Source: Clostridiales bacterium
Lineage (GTDB): Bacteria; Bacillota; Clostridia; Oscillospirales; Ruminococcaceae
Assembly (NCBI GenBank): GCA_012518465.1
Contig: JAAYSD010000060.1
Span: 1-44,315 of the forward strand
Direction: 5' to 3'
Length of the DNA stretch: 44,315 nucleotides
Positions 25,217-37,138 of this stretch are shown piece by piece; position 1 is the first letter of the stretch, and the number at the start of each line of letters is the position of its first letter. The notes under the pieces are model-generated. The model was not told the DNA's origin. It saw nothing but the letters and a program-made list of their open reading frames with translations, and did not search any database. A program made the translations under genes and the position numbers.

Positions 25217-26620
25217 ATGGCAAAGGAAAAATCAAAAGCAAAATTGCTTAAAGAAAAATTATTTCTTGAGAGGAAAAACAGCACTTTAATTCTTTCTGAG
25301 AATGAGCTTAAGAAGTCCAATAAATACAATGATAAGTATAAGGGATTTTTGGACTTCAGTAAAACGGAGAGAGAGGCAGTAATATATGCTGTTAGGGCTG
25401 CTAAAGAGTCAGGCTTTGAAGAATTTGTACCAAATACTGAGTACAAGCCCGGTGCTAAGGTTTTTCATGTAAATAGAAATAAATCTGTTATACTCGCTGT
25501 CATAGGTGCTGAGCCAATTGATAATGGAGTGAATTTAATAGCTGCTCATATAGATTCTCCCAGACTTGATTTAAAGCAGAATCCGTTATATGAAAAGGAT
25601 GAATTGGCTTACTTTAAGACACATTATTATGGAGGGATTAAAAAATACCAGTGGACAGCTATACCTTTAGCTTTGCATGGCGTTATTGTTAAAAACGATG
25701 GAACTGCTGTTAGTGTAACGATAGGAGAAGATGAAAATGACCCTGTTTTTGTTGTTACAGACTTGCTTCCGCATTTAGCACAGGAGCAGTATAAAAGACC
25801 AGCAAATGAGCTGATAAAAGGCGAGGAGCTTAATATTCTTATAGGCTCTCATCCATTTAAGGATGATGAGATTAGCGAAAAAGTGAAGCTAAATATATTG
25901 AATATTTTATTTGAAAAATATGATATTGTAGAAAGTGATTTTCTTTCTGCTGAGCTTGAGGCTGTTCCTGCATTTAAGGCAAAGGATATAGGCTTTGATA
26001 AGAGCATGGTAGGTTCTTATGGGCAGGATGATAGGGTTTGCTCTTTTGCAGCGTTGCAGGCTATTTTAAAAACAGAAAATCCTAAGAGAACTGCTGTAAC
26101 AATTCTTACTGACAAGGAGGAAACAGGAAGCGACGGAAATACAGGCTTAAAATCAGCGTATCTAAAATATTTTATAGCTGATTTAGCAGAGGCTTTAGGC
26201 TCTAATGGCAGGACTGTGCTTTCAAATAGCAGATGCTTATCGGCTGATGTTAATGCTGGGTTTGACCCGACTTTCCCTGATGTTGTAGAAAAGAATAATG
26301 CAGCTTATCTTAATAAAGGAATTGTTTTGACAAAGTTTACAGGCTCTAGAGGAAAAGCAGGTACATCTGACGCTAGTGCAGAATTTGTAGCTGATATAAG
26401 GAGCTTGTTTGATAAAAATAAAATCATATGGCAAACTGCTGAGCTTGGACGTGTTGATTTAGGCGGGGGCGGTACTGTTGCAGCTTATATAGCTAATTTA
26501 AATGTCGATGTAATTGACGTAGGTGTAGGAGTTTTATCTATGCATTCACCATTTGAGATTACTGCGAAAAATGATAATTATATGATGTTTAAAGCCTTTG
26601 ATGTCTTTTTTAATAAATAA
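25217..26620 (+). CDS. M18-family aminopeptidase
   Basis: 467 residues. The zinc-site motifs are in order: AAHIDSPRLDLK (~98), GQDDRVCSFAAL, DKEETGSDGNTG, SADVNAGFDP and a C-terminal MHSPFEI. These match the dodecameric M18 aminopeptidase I group, which removes N-terminal residues (often acidic or hydrophobic) from peptides in the cytoplasm. The frame is open to 25196, but AAAGGTGG before 25217 favours that ATG. It is the last gene of the prfA operon; no clear terminator separates it from yunB. Confidence 0.93.
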   Translation: MAKEKSKAKLLKEKLFLERKNSTLILSENELKKSNKYNDKYKGFLDFSKTEREAVIYAVRAAKESGFEEFVPNTEYKPGAKVFHVNRNKSVILAVIGAEPIDNGVNLIAAHIDSPRLDLKQNPLYEKDELAYFKTHYYGGIKKYQWTAIPLALHGVIVKNDGTAVSVTIGEDENDPVFVVTDLLPHLAQEQYKRPANELIKGEELNILIGSHPFKDDEISEKVKLNILNILFEKYDIVESDFLSAELEAVPAFKAKDIGFDKSMVGSYGQDDRVCSFAALQAILKTENPKRTAVTILTDKEETGSDGNTGLKSAYLKYFIADLAEALGSNGRTVLSNSRCLSADVNAGFDPTFPDVVEKNNAAYLNKGIVLTKFTGSRGKAGTSDASAEFVADIRSLFDKNKIIWQTAELGRVDLGGGGTVAAYIANLNVDVIDVGVGVLSMHSPFEITAKNDNYMMFKAFDVFFNK

Positions 26621-26634
26621 AAACAGATAGTTTA

Positions 26635-26661
26635 ACATATCCCCCTTTTTAGGCATAACAT
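26635..26661 (+). promoter_or_regulatory. Possible mother-cell sigma promoter for yunB
   Basis: CATAACAT (26654-26661) resembles the -10 element of SigE/SigK promoters, with AC 17 bp upstream (26635-26636) as in SigK sites. The assignment rests on a short, degenerate consensus plus the sporulation role of the gene behind it. Confidence 0.35.
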
Positions 26662-26695
26662 GAATTACAGAAAGTTTCGTGGCTTGGGGGGATAT
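26637..26695 (+). promoter_or_regulatory. Inverted repeat that can mask the yunB ribosome-binding site
   Basis: ATATCCCCC (26637-26645) is the exact reverse complement of GGGGGATAT (26687-26695), and the second arm is the yunB Shine-Dalgarno sequence ending 1 nt before the ATG. A U-G pair can extend the stem. The loop is about 39 nt. Confidence 0.5.
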
Positions 26696-26696
26696 T

Positions 26697-29425
<2,729 letters not shown>

Positions 29426-29426
29426 T

Positions 29427-29702
29427 ATGGATATAAATGTAAAGCATCTTGCAAAATTAAGTATGTTAAAGATGGATGAAAAACAGCTTGAAAAATTTGA
29501 AAAGGATATGCAGGACATTGTAAAAATGGTTCAAAAGCTGCCTAAAATACAGGGAGATTTAATATCCCTTGACCCTGAAAATCCCATGATATTGCGTGAG
29601 GACAAGCTATCTGAAAAGCCATTTACAAGGGCGGAGATACTTTCTAATGCTCCTGAGGAGATAGCTGGCTGCATCGTTGTTCCTAAGACTCTGGAATCAT
29701 AA
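29427..29702 (+). CDS. gatC: Asp-tRNA(Asn)/Glu-tRNA(Gln) amidotransferase subunit C
   Basis: A 91-residue protein. HLAKLSMLKMDEKQLEKFEKDM near the start and REDKL(S)EKPFTRAEILSNAPE near the end fit GatC, the belt-like chain that stabilises GatA on GatB. Its position immediately before gatA supports this. Confidence 0.93.
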   Translation: MDINVKHLAKLSMLKMDEKQLEKFEKDMQDIVKMVQKLPKIQGDLISLDPENPMILREDKLSEKPFTRAEILSNAPEEIAGCIVVPKTLES

Positions 29703-29749
29703 ATATTAAAATGAATTGTAATAGACTCAATATGAAAGGACTATAAAAC

Positions 29750-31222
29750 ATGGAGCTATATAAAAAGCCTGCTTATCTTTTATCGGAAATGATTAAGAAA
29801 AAAGAGTGCAGTGCAGTTGAGATTACACAATCTTTTTTTAATCGAATTGGTAATATTGATGAAAAAATAGGTGCATATATTACACTTAATAATGAAGGTG
29901 CATTGAAAGCTGCAAAAGTTGTTGATGAAAAAATAGCTAAGGGTGAAGCTGTTTCTCCTATTGCAGGTGTACCTATTGGCATTAAAGATAATATTTCTAC
30001 AAAGGGCTTACTTACTACCTGTGCATCCAAAATGCTTTATAATTACGTTCCCCCATTTAATGCTACTGTAATGGAGAAATTAATCAGCAATGACAGTGTA
30101 ATTTTGGGAAAGCTTAATATGGATGAATTTGCTATGGGCAGTTCTACTGAAAGCTCATATTTTAAGCTTACACGAAATCCTCATAATCTTGATAAGGTTC
30201 CGGGAGGTTCTTCAGGAGGAAGTGCCGCATCTGTTGCAGCGGGTGAATGTGCTTTTGCACTAGGTACGGATACGGGAGGCTCTATTAGAATGCCGGCAGC
30301 TTATTGCGGAGTAGTTGGCTTAAAGCCGACTTATGGTACAGTTTCTCGCTATGGTGTTGTGGCTTTTGCAAGCTCGTTTGATCAAGTTGGTCCAATAGCT
30401 AGAAATGTAAAGGATATAGCTTTGCTTTATAATGCTATTTGTGGATATGATAAGCTTGAGGCAACTTCGGTAAAAAAATCCTATCCTGATTTTACAAAGG
30501 GTATAAGTGGTAATGTTAAAGGCTTACGCATTGGCATTCCTGCTGAATATTTTGGTAAAGGTGTGGACTCGGAGGTAAAGGAAAAAGTACTTTCAATGGT
30601 GAAAGAGCTTGAAAAACAAGGTGCTAAGGTAATTGAAATTAATTTACCAAGTACTGAATATGCTTTAAGTGCTTATTATATTATTTCCTCAGCAGAGGCA
30701 AGCTCTAATCTAGCTAGATTTGATGGTGTTCGCTATGGTTATAGAGCTAAGGAATATGATAATTTAATTGATATGTATGAGAAAACAAGGGATGAAGGCT
30801 TTGGCGATGAAGTAAAGCGTCGCATTATGCTTGGTACATTTGTTTTGTCCAGTGGATATTTTGATGCATATTATAAAAAAGCAAAGGTAGTAGCACAAAA
30901 TATAACTAAAGAGTTTAATCATGCGTTTGAAGAATGTGATGTTATTGCTACACCAACAACACCTGTTACAGCTTTTAACATAGGTGAAAATATAAATGAC
31001 CCTGTAAAAATGTGTGCAGGCGATATATGCACAGTTCCTATAAATATTGCTGGGTTGCCTGCAATTAGTGTTCCATGTGGAACAATTTGTAAAATGCCTG
31101 TTGGGATTCAGTTCATAGCCAATAAGTTTAATGAAAATATATTGCTCAATACAGCTAGGGCAGTAGAGTTGATTAATGGCGAGGCTGAAGTATGTGAGAT
31201 TTCAGGACAGGAGGGCAAATAA
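29750..31222 (+). CDS. gatA: Asp-tRNA(Asn)/Glu-tRNA(Gln) amidotransferase subunit A
   Basis: 490 residues, amidase-signature family. The catalytic triad is complete: Lys79 (GIKDN), cis-Ser154 (GGSSGGSAAS) and Ser178 (DTGGSIRMPA), the same spacing as in characterised GatA. It releases ammonia from Gln for the GatB site. Its last base overlaps the first base of gatB. Confidence 0.97.
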   Translation: MELYKKPAYLLSEMIKKKECSAVEITQSFFNRIGNIDEKIGAYITLNNEGALKAAKVVDEKIAKGEAVSPIAGVPIGIKDNISTKGLLTTCASKMLYNYVPPFNATVMEKLISNDSVILGKLNMDEFAMGSSTESSYFKLTRNPHNLDKVPGGSSGGSAASVAAGECAFALGTDTGGSIRMPAAYCGVVGLKPTYGTVSRYGVVAFASSFDQVGPIARNVKDIALLYNAICGYDKLEATSVKKSYPDFTKGISGNVKGLRIGIPAEYFGKGVDSEVKEKVLSMVKELEKQGAKVIEINLPSTEYALSAYYIISSAEASSNLARFDGVRYGYRAKEYDNLIDMYEKTRDEGFGDEVKRRIMLGTFVLSSGYFDAYYKKAKVVAQNITKEFNHAFEECDVIATPTTPVTAFNIGENINDPVKMCAGDICTVPINIAGLPAISVPCGTICKMPVGIQFIANKFNENILLNTARAVELINGEAEVCEISGQEGK

Positions 31223-32679
31223 TGTCAAGCAAAGTAAGTAATAATGATTATGAAATTGTAGTAGGTCTTGAGGTACACGCTGAATTAAATACTGTTACCA
31301 AGGCTTATTGTTCATGTAAAAATTCATTTGGGCTAGAGGTGAATTCTCAAATTTGTCCTATATGTACAGCTTTACCGGGTGCTTTGCCTACATTGAACGA
31401 AAAGGTCGTTGAATATGCGATAAAAATGGGACATGCTTTAAATTGTAAAATAAACAATGTTACAAAACAGGATAGAAAGAATTATTTTTATCCCGATTTG
31501 CCTAAGGCATATCAGATTTCTCAGTTTGATATTCCTTTATGCGAGCATGGTTATCTTGATGTGCTTTTAGATGATGGTGAAGAAAAGCGTATAGGTGTAA
31601 CAAGGATTCATATTGAAGAGGATGCTGGAAAACTATTGCATGATGAGGCTTTTTCAGGTTCTTTAGTTGATTTTAATCGTTCTAGCGTGCCTCTTATTGA
31701 AATAGTGTCTGAGCCGGATATCCGCAGCTCAAAGGAGGCTAAAGCATATCTTGAAACAATTAAATCTATTTTAAAATACCTTAATATTTCCGATGCAAAA
31801 ATGCAGGAGGGAAGCATTAGATGTGATGTTAATGTTTCTGTACGTAAAAAAAGGCAAAAGGAATTTGGTACACGCTGTGAGATGAAGAATGTCAATAGCT
31901 TTTCAGCGGCAATGCGTGCCATTGATTATGAGGCAAACCGTCAGATAGAAGTTATTGAAAATGGCGGAGTAATCAATCAGGAAACAAGGCGTTGGGACGA
32001 TGTAAAGGGAATTAGCATAGCCATGAGGAGTAAGGAAGATGCACAGGACTATCGTTATTTTCCTGAGCCAGACTTAGGCACGATTGTTGTAGATAAGACA
32101 TTTATCCAAAAACTTAAAGATGAAATTCCAGAACTACCCCATATCAAGCAGAAAAGATATATAAAAGAGCTTGGAATTCCTCAGGTTGATGCTGCATTAC
32201 TTGTTGAAAACCTCGATAAATCAAGGCTCTTTGATGAATGTATGGATATTGGTGGATGTTCGGCAAAGAATGTTTCTAATTGGATTTTAGGTGATGTTTC
32301 TAAGGTGATGAATGATTTAAACAAGAGCATTTATGATACAAATGTAACAGCTGAAAAGTTAGTAGAAATTATCACTTTGATTGAAAAGGGTGAAATTTCA
32401 ACTTCTGCAGGAAAAACTGTTTTTGAAGAAATATTAAGCTCTGATAAAGCTGTTTCACAGATTGTAGATGAAAAGGGATTAAAACAGATTTCTGATTCAG
32501 GCGTGATAGAACAGATTGTAAAAGACGTGCTTAGTGAAAATGAAAAATCTATTAATGATTATAAAAATGGTAAAACCAATGCACTAGGTTTTCTTGTTGG
32601 TCAGTGTATGAAAAGGTCAAAGGGCAAGGCAAATCCTGCATTAGCAAAAGAATTGATTTTAAAATATATCGAGCAATAA
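31222..32679 (+). CDS. gatB: Asp-tRNA(Asn)/Glu-tRNA(Gln) amidotransferase subunit B
   Basis: 485 residues. VGLEVHAELNT, the Cys pairs in YCSCKNSF and ICPICTALPGALP (zinc site), KNYFYPDLPKAYQISQFD, IHIEEDAGKL and DFNRSSVPLIEIVSEPD are in order, followed by the helical and YqeY-like C-terminal domains (~300-485). It phosphorylates the misacylated Glu or Asp on tRNA and transfers ammonia. This is the last gene of the yunB-ligA-gatCAB run, ending at an intrinsic terminator. Confidence 0.97.
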   Translation: MSSKVSNNDYEIVVGLEVHAELNTVTKAYCSCKNSFGLEVNSQICPICTALPGALPTLNEKVVEYAIKMGHALNCKINNVTKQDRKNYFYPDLPKAYQISQFDIPLCEHGYLDVLLDDGEEKRIGVTRIHIEEDAGKLLHDEAFSGSLVDFNRSSVPLIEIVSEPDIRSSKEAKAYLETIKSILKYLNISDAKMQEGSIRCDVNVSVRKKRQKEFGTRCEMKNVNSFSAAMRAIDYEANRQIEVIENGGVINQETRRWDDVKGISIAMRSKEDAQDYRYFPEPDLGTIVVDKTFIQKLKDEIPELPHIKQKRYIKELGIPQVDAALLVENLDKSRLFDECMDIGGCSAKNVSNWILGDVSKVMNDLNKSIYDTNVTAEKLVEIITLIEKGEISTSAGKTVFEEILSSDKAVSQIVDEKGLKQISDSGVIEQIVKDVLSENEKSINDYKNGKTNALGFLVGQCMKRSKGKANPALAKELILKYIEQ

Positions 32680-32684
32680 TTATG

Positions 32685-32712
32685 AAACCACCTTTTTAAG
32701 GGTGGTTTTTTT
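32685..32712 (+). terminator. Intrinsic terminator after gatCAB
   Basis: An 8-bp stem AAACCACC (32685-32692) with GGTGGTTT (32701-32708), loop TTTTTAAG, then a T-run. It sits against the stop codon of the convergent AraC gene and may serve both directions. Confidence 0.85.
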
Positions 32713-33925
32713 AATTATTGTATTTATTTCGATATTCTTTTGGTGTCATGCCTATATATTTTTTAAAAACCCGTGTAAAATGGCTTTGAGATGAAAAACC
32801 GAGATAGGACGATATTGCAGTAAAATTTTTATCGGAATAACGCAGTAGGCGTTTTGCTTCTTCTGTTTTTTCTTTTAGAATAAAATCTGTTAGTGTTTCT
32901 CCTGTTTCCTCTTTAAATTTTGCAGAAAGATATGGTCGGCTCATAAACATTGCTTTTGCTATATCCTCAGCTTTTATTTTTTCTGATAAATGATGGCGAA
33001 TATAATTAGTAACTGCTATTGTTAATTGTGTCAAATTACTGCCACGTCTTATTTGCTGCATACGCTTTGTAAATTCAATTACCATATTGTATTGCAAATT
33101 GGTGACTTGCTGAAGTGTATTAAATCTTTCACATTGTTGAATATAAGTATCACTAAGCCCAAATGCCTCTTCGGTATCCATTCCCCCTTGAATAGCTGCT
33201 CTGGATATCAAGGTTGCGGAAACTACAAAGGTATTTTTACCTTGTCTTAGCTGCTCGTTAGCGAGGATACCACTGTTTACAGCCGGTGCTTCGGCTACCC
33301 ATTTTTGTATGCTGGAAACATCACCTTTTCTTACCATGCTCATTAGCTGTTGTTCTAAAGAATAAGTGTTATGAGCATTTTGTTTATTTAAAATATCTGA
33401 ATTGTTTTTGGCATTTATGCCACTGAATTGTTGTTCTAAAAAAAGCTTTAAATCATCCTGCTCTGATTCATAAATAGTAATGTCCTTTAGCTCAAGCTTT
33501 TCATTATTAAGAATATAGTTAATTGTACAAAGCATTTGCAGCACGCTGTTTAAAGGCATTCTCACTATACCCTTCATAGAAGAAATAAAGTCGTCAATAT
33601 CCTCTTCAGGTACATCTGCTTTGAAAGCAAGCTCTCTTAATTCCTGAGAAGTGTTTTGAGTTTGTCGGGTAGGGCCGATTATAATTTTGATATCATTATT
33701 GTTGACAACTCCATAATAGTTAAAATGTCTAGTAATAAAATAACCAATGTGGGAATCAATCCTCCAAATTGTGTCCTTGTAAACGGTTAATGGATCTTTT
33801 ATAAGGAGAACGGGGGAATGAAAGAAAATTTGCTCATCTTTATCAAATATTCTTATAGGAACACCGGAAAGATTACCTATTACAGTGCAAATGTATTTTA
33901 AGTCAATATTATTTATTAAATTCAT
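32711..33925 (-). CDS. AraC-family transcriptional regulator
   Basis: 404 residues. The C-terminal ~100 residues form the double helix-turn-helix AraC domain (KIKAEDIAKAMFMSRPYLSAKFKEETG and ISSYLGFSSQSHFTRVFKKYIGMTPKEYR). The N-terminal ~300 residues look like a sensor region of a type common in gut Clostridia; no ligand motif is recognisable. GAGGTGAG precedes the ATG. It diverges from the GH3 glycosidase and the decayed rhamnose genes, so it was probably their activator. The gene itself appears intact. Confidence 0.88.
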   Translation of the reverse strand: MNLINNIDLKYICTVIGNLSGVPIRIFDKDEQIFFHSPVLLIKDPLTVYKDTIWRIDSHIGYFITRHFNYYGVVNNNDIKIIIGPTRQTQNTSQELRELAFKADVPEEDIDDFISSMKGIVRMPLNSVLQMLCTINYILNNEKLELKDITIYESEQDDLKLFLEQQFSGINAKNNSDILNKQNAHNTYSLEQQLMSMVRKGDVSSIQKWVAEAPAVNSGILANEQLRQGKNTFVVSATLISRAAIQGGMDTEEAFGLSDTYIQQCERFNTLQQVTNLQYNMVIEFTKRMQQIRRGSNLTQLTIAVTNYIRHHLSEKIKAEDIAKAMFMSRPYLSAKFKEETGETLTDFILKEKTEEAKRLLRYSDKNFTAISSYLGFSSQSHFTRVFKKYIGMTPKEYRNKYNN

Positions 33926-33954
33926 CTACTCACCTCAAATCTTATTACTATTAT

Positions 33955-33982
33955 ATTATAAATATTACAATTATGCAAGCAA
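33955..33982 (-). promoter_or_regulatory. Sigma-A promoter for the AraC regulator
   Basis: On the minus strand TTGCTT (33982-33977), 16-bp spacer, TATAAT (33960-33955), about 30 bp before the start codon. Confidence 0.65.
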
Positions 33983-33983
33983 A

Positions 33984-34011
33984 GTGATTTTCTTTGTGAT
34001 ATTATTACAAT
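33984..34011 (+). promoter_or_regulatory. Activator-type promoter region for the GH3 gene
   Basis: GTGAT occurs twice in direct orientation (33984-33988 and 33996-34000), 12 bp apart start to start, and a TACAAT -10 box (34006-34011) follows. There is no good -35 box, which fits a promoter that needs an activator such as the divergent AraC protein. The binding-site assignment is a guess. Confidence 0.35.
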
Positions 34012-34036
34012 AATAAATAACATATAGGAGGTAGTT

Positions 34037-36481
34037 TTGTTGAACATAGAGGAAATTATCAATAAAATGACAGTTGAGGAAAAGGCGGCATTAGTATCGG
34101 GAACGGATTTTATGTATACAAATAGTATCCCTAGACTGAATGTTCCTACTCTTTCTATGGCTGATGGTCCTCATGGATTAAGAAAGCAGACGGGCGAACA
34201 GGATAATGGTATATCTCAAAGTGAATCAGCAACAGCTTTTCCTACTGCAGTGGCTACTGCCTCAAGCTGGAATCCTGATAATCTTTTTAAGATGGGAAAA
34301 GCAATCGCTAAAGAGTGTAAGCATTATGACGTACACATGCTTTTAGGACCGGGAACAAATATCAAGAGAAACCCTCTTTGCGGCAGAAACTTTGAGTATT
34401 TTTCTGAAGACCCTTTTTTATCAGGAGAGATGGGAATGGCTGAAGTAAAGGGGATTCAATCTGAAGCTGTTGGCGTTTCCGTAAAGCATTTTGCATTAAA
34501 TAATAGTGAAAACTATCGTTTCTTGGGTGATAGTATCGCTGATGAAAGGGCAATGAGAGAAATATATCTTAAGCCTTTTGAAAAGATTGTAAAATCAGCA
34601 AAGCCTTCTTCAATTATGTGTGCTTATAATCGTGTAAATGGTATTTATTGCTCTGAGAATAAATGGCTGCTTACTAACGTGCTTAGAGATGAATGGGGAT
34701 ATGATGGTGCTGTAATAACCGACTGGGGAGCAATTAGAGATAGAGTAGATGCTATAAAGGCAGGACTTGACCTTGAAATGCCCGGAGATACAGCGATATG
34801 CAGACGTAAGATTATTGATGCTGTTAAAGATGGTACTTTATCAATGAAAGAGCTTGATAAAGCAGTTTTCAATTTACTCAAGCTAGTTAAGGACTATGTG
34901 GTTAACCATGAGAAAGAGCAGCTAGATTTTTCTGCACATCATAGGCTTGCAGCTGAAATAGCTGAAGATTGCGCTGTTTTAATGAAAAATGACGGTATTC
35001 TTCCTCTTAAAAAATCGGAAAGATATTTATTTGTCGGTGAGCTTTTTGAAAAAATGAGGTATCAAGGTGCAGGAAGTTCAATGATTTCACCTGCTATGCT
35101 TACTTCTCCTATTCAAGCAGCAAAGAATATGGGCATTGACTTTGTTTATGAAAAAGGCTATCTTGAAAATAAAATTGAACCACAAGATGAGCTTATTAAA
35201 AAGGCTGTGTTATCCTCTGATACTTTTGATAGTGTTGTTGTATTTGCTGGGCTTACTGATTATGTTGAAAGTGAGGGCTGTGACAGGGAAAACCTTAAGC
35301 TCCCCCAAAATCAAGTTAAGTTAATTGATGCTTTAGCAAAAACGGGCAAAAAGATAGTTGTTGTTTTATATGGCGGAGGAGTTGTAGAGCTTCCCTTTGC
35401 TAAAAATGTAAATGCTATTTTAAATATGTTTTTGCCGGGACAAAACGGTGGAACAGCAACTATGAAGCTGCTTTTCGGAGATATATGCCCAAGTGGCAAG
35501 TTAGCAGAAACATGGGTAGAAAAATATGAAGATGTACCATTTTACAATGAGTTTTCTAAGACACCTCAGGAAGTTTATAAAGAAAGCATTTTTGTAGGTT
35601 ATAGATATTATTCTACCATAGGCAAAAGGGTAAGCTATCCTTTTGGATATGGTTTGTCCTATACTAAATTTAATTATGGTGATTTTAATATTCAAGCAAC
35701 TGATGTAAAAATATCGATTTCCTGTAAAATAAAAAATACTGGTAGGTATAGGGGAGGAGAGGTTGTTCAAGTATATGTAAAAGCACCGGATAGTAAAATT
35801 TTTAAGCCAATAAAGGAGCTTAAAGCCTTTAAAAAAGTCCATATAAATCCCGATGAAAGCTGTGATGTAAATCTTAGTATTCCCATTGAGGATTTGCGAT
35901 ATTTTAATATAAAGGAAAAACGATGGGTGCTTGAAAGCGGAGAATATGATATTCAAATTTGCTCTGATTGTGATACAATAATTTTCTCTCAAAAGGTTAA
36001 GCTTGATGGTGAAGATGCAGAAAATCCATACTCTGATGAAGTAAGCAAAGTGTATAAAAAAGCTGATATTTCTAAGATGAACAACCAGTTGTTTGAAAAA
36101 ATGAGCAGCATAAAGATACCTAATTTACCCGACAGTTATCCAATTACTATCGAATCACGCTTTACCGACCTTAAGCAAAGCTTTATGGGCAGAATATTGT
36201 TTAATTCCGTTTTAGGTGTGGCACATAAACAAATGAAGGATGCTCAAAAATTACCTGAAAGTATAGAACGTGATAACAAGATAAAAGGTGCATTATTTTT
36301 ACAAAGAATTTTAGAATCAAACTCAATACGCAGTATGTCAATGTCGGCAGGAAAATCATTCCCTTATAATTTTGCACTAGGCTTTGTAGAACTAGCAAAC
36401 GGTCATTTAATAAAAGGTGCAAAGCATTTTTTAAAGCCTGTTAAAGCACCTAAGCTTCCCAAAGAAAACATGGAGGAATAA
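34037..36481 (+). CDS. Glycoside hydrolase family 3 beta-glycosidase
   Basis: 814 residues, apparently intact. The GH3 N-terminal barrel (~40-290) has KHFALNNSE (~154) and the nucleophile Asp229 in VITDWGA. The alpha/beta domain (~310-520) contains EGCDREN, a likely acid/base loop, and FLPGQNGG. A fibronectin-III-like domain (~540-645) and a helical extension of ~140 residues follow. No signal peptide, so it acts on imported oligosaccharides. Two TTG codons (34037, 34040) are possible starts after AGGAGG. It lies 4 bp before the transporter stub, so it was the first gene of the decayed carbohydrate operon. The exact sugar specificity is unknown. Confidence 0.92.
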   Translation: MLNIEEIINKMTVEEKAALVSGTDFMYTNSIPRLNVPTLSMADGPHGLRKQTGEQDNGISQSESATAFPTAVATASSWNPDNLFKMGKAIAKECKHYDVHMLLGPGTNIKRNPLCGRNFEYFSEDPFLSGEMGMAEVKGIQSEAVGVSVKHFALNNSENYRFLGDSIADERAMREIYLKPFEKIVKSAKPSSIMCAYNRVNGIYCSENKWLLTNVLRDEWGYDGAVITDWGAIRDRVDAIKAGLDLEMPGDTAICRRKIIDAVKDGTLSMKELDKAVFNLLKLVKDYVVNHEKEQLDFSAHHRLAAEIAEDCAVLMKNDGILPLKKSERYLFVGELFEKMRYQGAGSSMISPAMLTSPIQAAKNMGIDFVYEKGYLENKIEPQDELIKKAVLSSDTFDSVVVFAGLTDYVESEGCDRENLKLPQNQVKLIDALAKTGKKIVVVLYGGGVVELPFAKNVNAILNMFLPGQNGGTATMKLLFGDICPSGKLAETWVEKYEDVPFYNEFSKTPQEVYKESIFVGYRYYSTIGKRVSYPFGYGLSYTKFNYGDFNIQATDVKISISCKIKNTGRYRGGEVVQVYVKAPDSKIFKPIKELKAFKKVHINPDESCDVNLSIPIEDLRYFNIKEKRWVLESGEYDIQICSDCDTIIFSQKVKLDGEDAENPYSDEVSKVYKKADISKMNNQLFEKMSSIKIPNLPDSYPITIESRFTDLKQSFMGRILFNSVLGVAHKQMKDAQKLPESIERDNKIKGALFLQRILESNSIRSMSMSAGKSFPYNFALGFVELANGHLIKGAKHFLKPVKAPKLPKENMEE

Positions 36482-36485
36482 AATT

Positions 36486-36638
36486 ATGGCAGCGACAAAA
36501 TTACTTGATGCAAGGGTATTTAATAGTAAGGTAACATCTAAAAATGTTACTTCCACTGAAAAATGGCTTGGCTATTTGTTAGGCCCTGCCGGTGCATTAT
36601 TACTAAATGCAGTACTTGCGACAAAAGGACTATGCTAA
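36486..36638 (+). pseudogene. 5' stub of an MFS/GPH-type sugar transporter
   Basis: An ATG-started frame of 50 codons ([20 protein letters not shown], then [15 protein letters not shown]) resembles the N-terminus and first membrane segment of gut-clostridial sugar:cation symporters. It then runs abruptly into KGLC and a stop, where further membrane segments should follow. The break lies within about 36615-36630. The remaining ~400 residues are absent from the window. Confidence 0.6.
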
Positions 36639-36741
36639 GAAAAGATTAATAAAAGCAATGGAAAATTATAATTGGCGATTAGGAACAGGCTTTTTGTCAA
36701 CACCATTTATTCTTGAGGTGCTTTTGTTGTTTGACAGGTAG
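36622..36741 (+). pseudogene. Fragment of an alpha-L-rhamnosidase (GH78-like)
   Basis: In the frame +1 to the transporter stub the sequence reads [20 protein letters not shown], then LSTPFILEVL. The GTGFLSTPF segment is characteristic of the catalytic (alpha/alpha)6 barrel of GH78 alpha-L-rhamnosidases. Only about 35 codons survive before a stop at 36739. Both sides are truncated. Confidence 0.5.
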
Positions 36742-37133
36742 GACAGTCTGTTGCCGGTTCTTTAGAGAGAACAAAGGGTGGCAGAGCTTATCCGATAGGT
36801 TGGTACAACATGGATTGGAATGAAATGCTTACTATCATGAAAAAGAGTATGAATTATGCCGATAAAAAAATAAAGAACATACCGAAATTTTTGTTCAATC
36901 TAGGCACAAAAAGTATGCTTAAGCAGCAGAAAAAACATGGCATAGAGGGCGGGCTATATATGCCTAAGCTTGGTGACATACAGTATAGTTAGTTGTTTAT
37001 CGATAAATCACTTGGTTGTGTTCCATTAGGCGTTACTGAAGACGATATTGAAGGTGCTATTGCTGATTCAATGAAGTTATGCCTTGACATAATTAAAGGA
37101 AAAGCAGAAACTATTGATATGAAAGGTGAATAA
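36735..37133 (+). pseudogene. Unrecognised truncated gene with in-frame TAG
   Basis: A frame starting around 36735 (GQSVAGSLERTKGGRAYPIG, then WYNMDWNEM) continues to a TAG at 36990 and then, in the same frame, to TAA at 37131 (LGCVPLGVTEDDIEGAIADS). The read-through product is ~130 residues. The continuation of sensible amphipathic sequence after TAG suggests a CAG-to-TAG nonsense change. I do not recognise the family. The 5' end is missing; an internal ATG at 36810 could start a 60-codon peptide. Confidence 0.45.
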
Positions 37134-37138
37134 TTTTA

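Noticed and set aside
35501..35992. Long minus-strand open frame opposite the GH3 gene
   Set aside because: Antisense to a well-supported gene, composition is a Lys/Ile/Phe-rich shadow and no ribosome-binding site fits.
36990..36992. TAG as pyrrolysine or read-through codon
   Set aside because: It lies among truncated genes with no downstream element; a CAG-to-TAG nonsense mutation is simpler.
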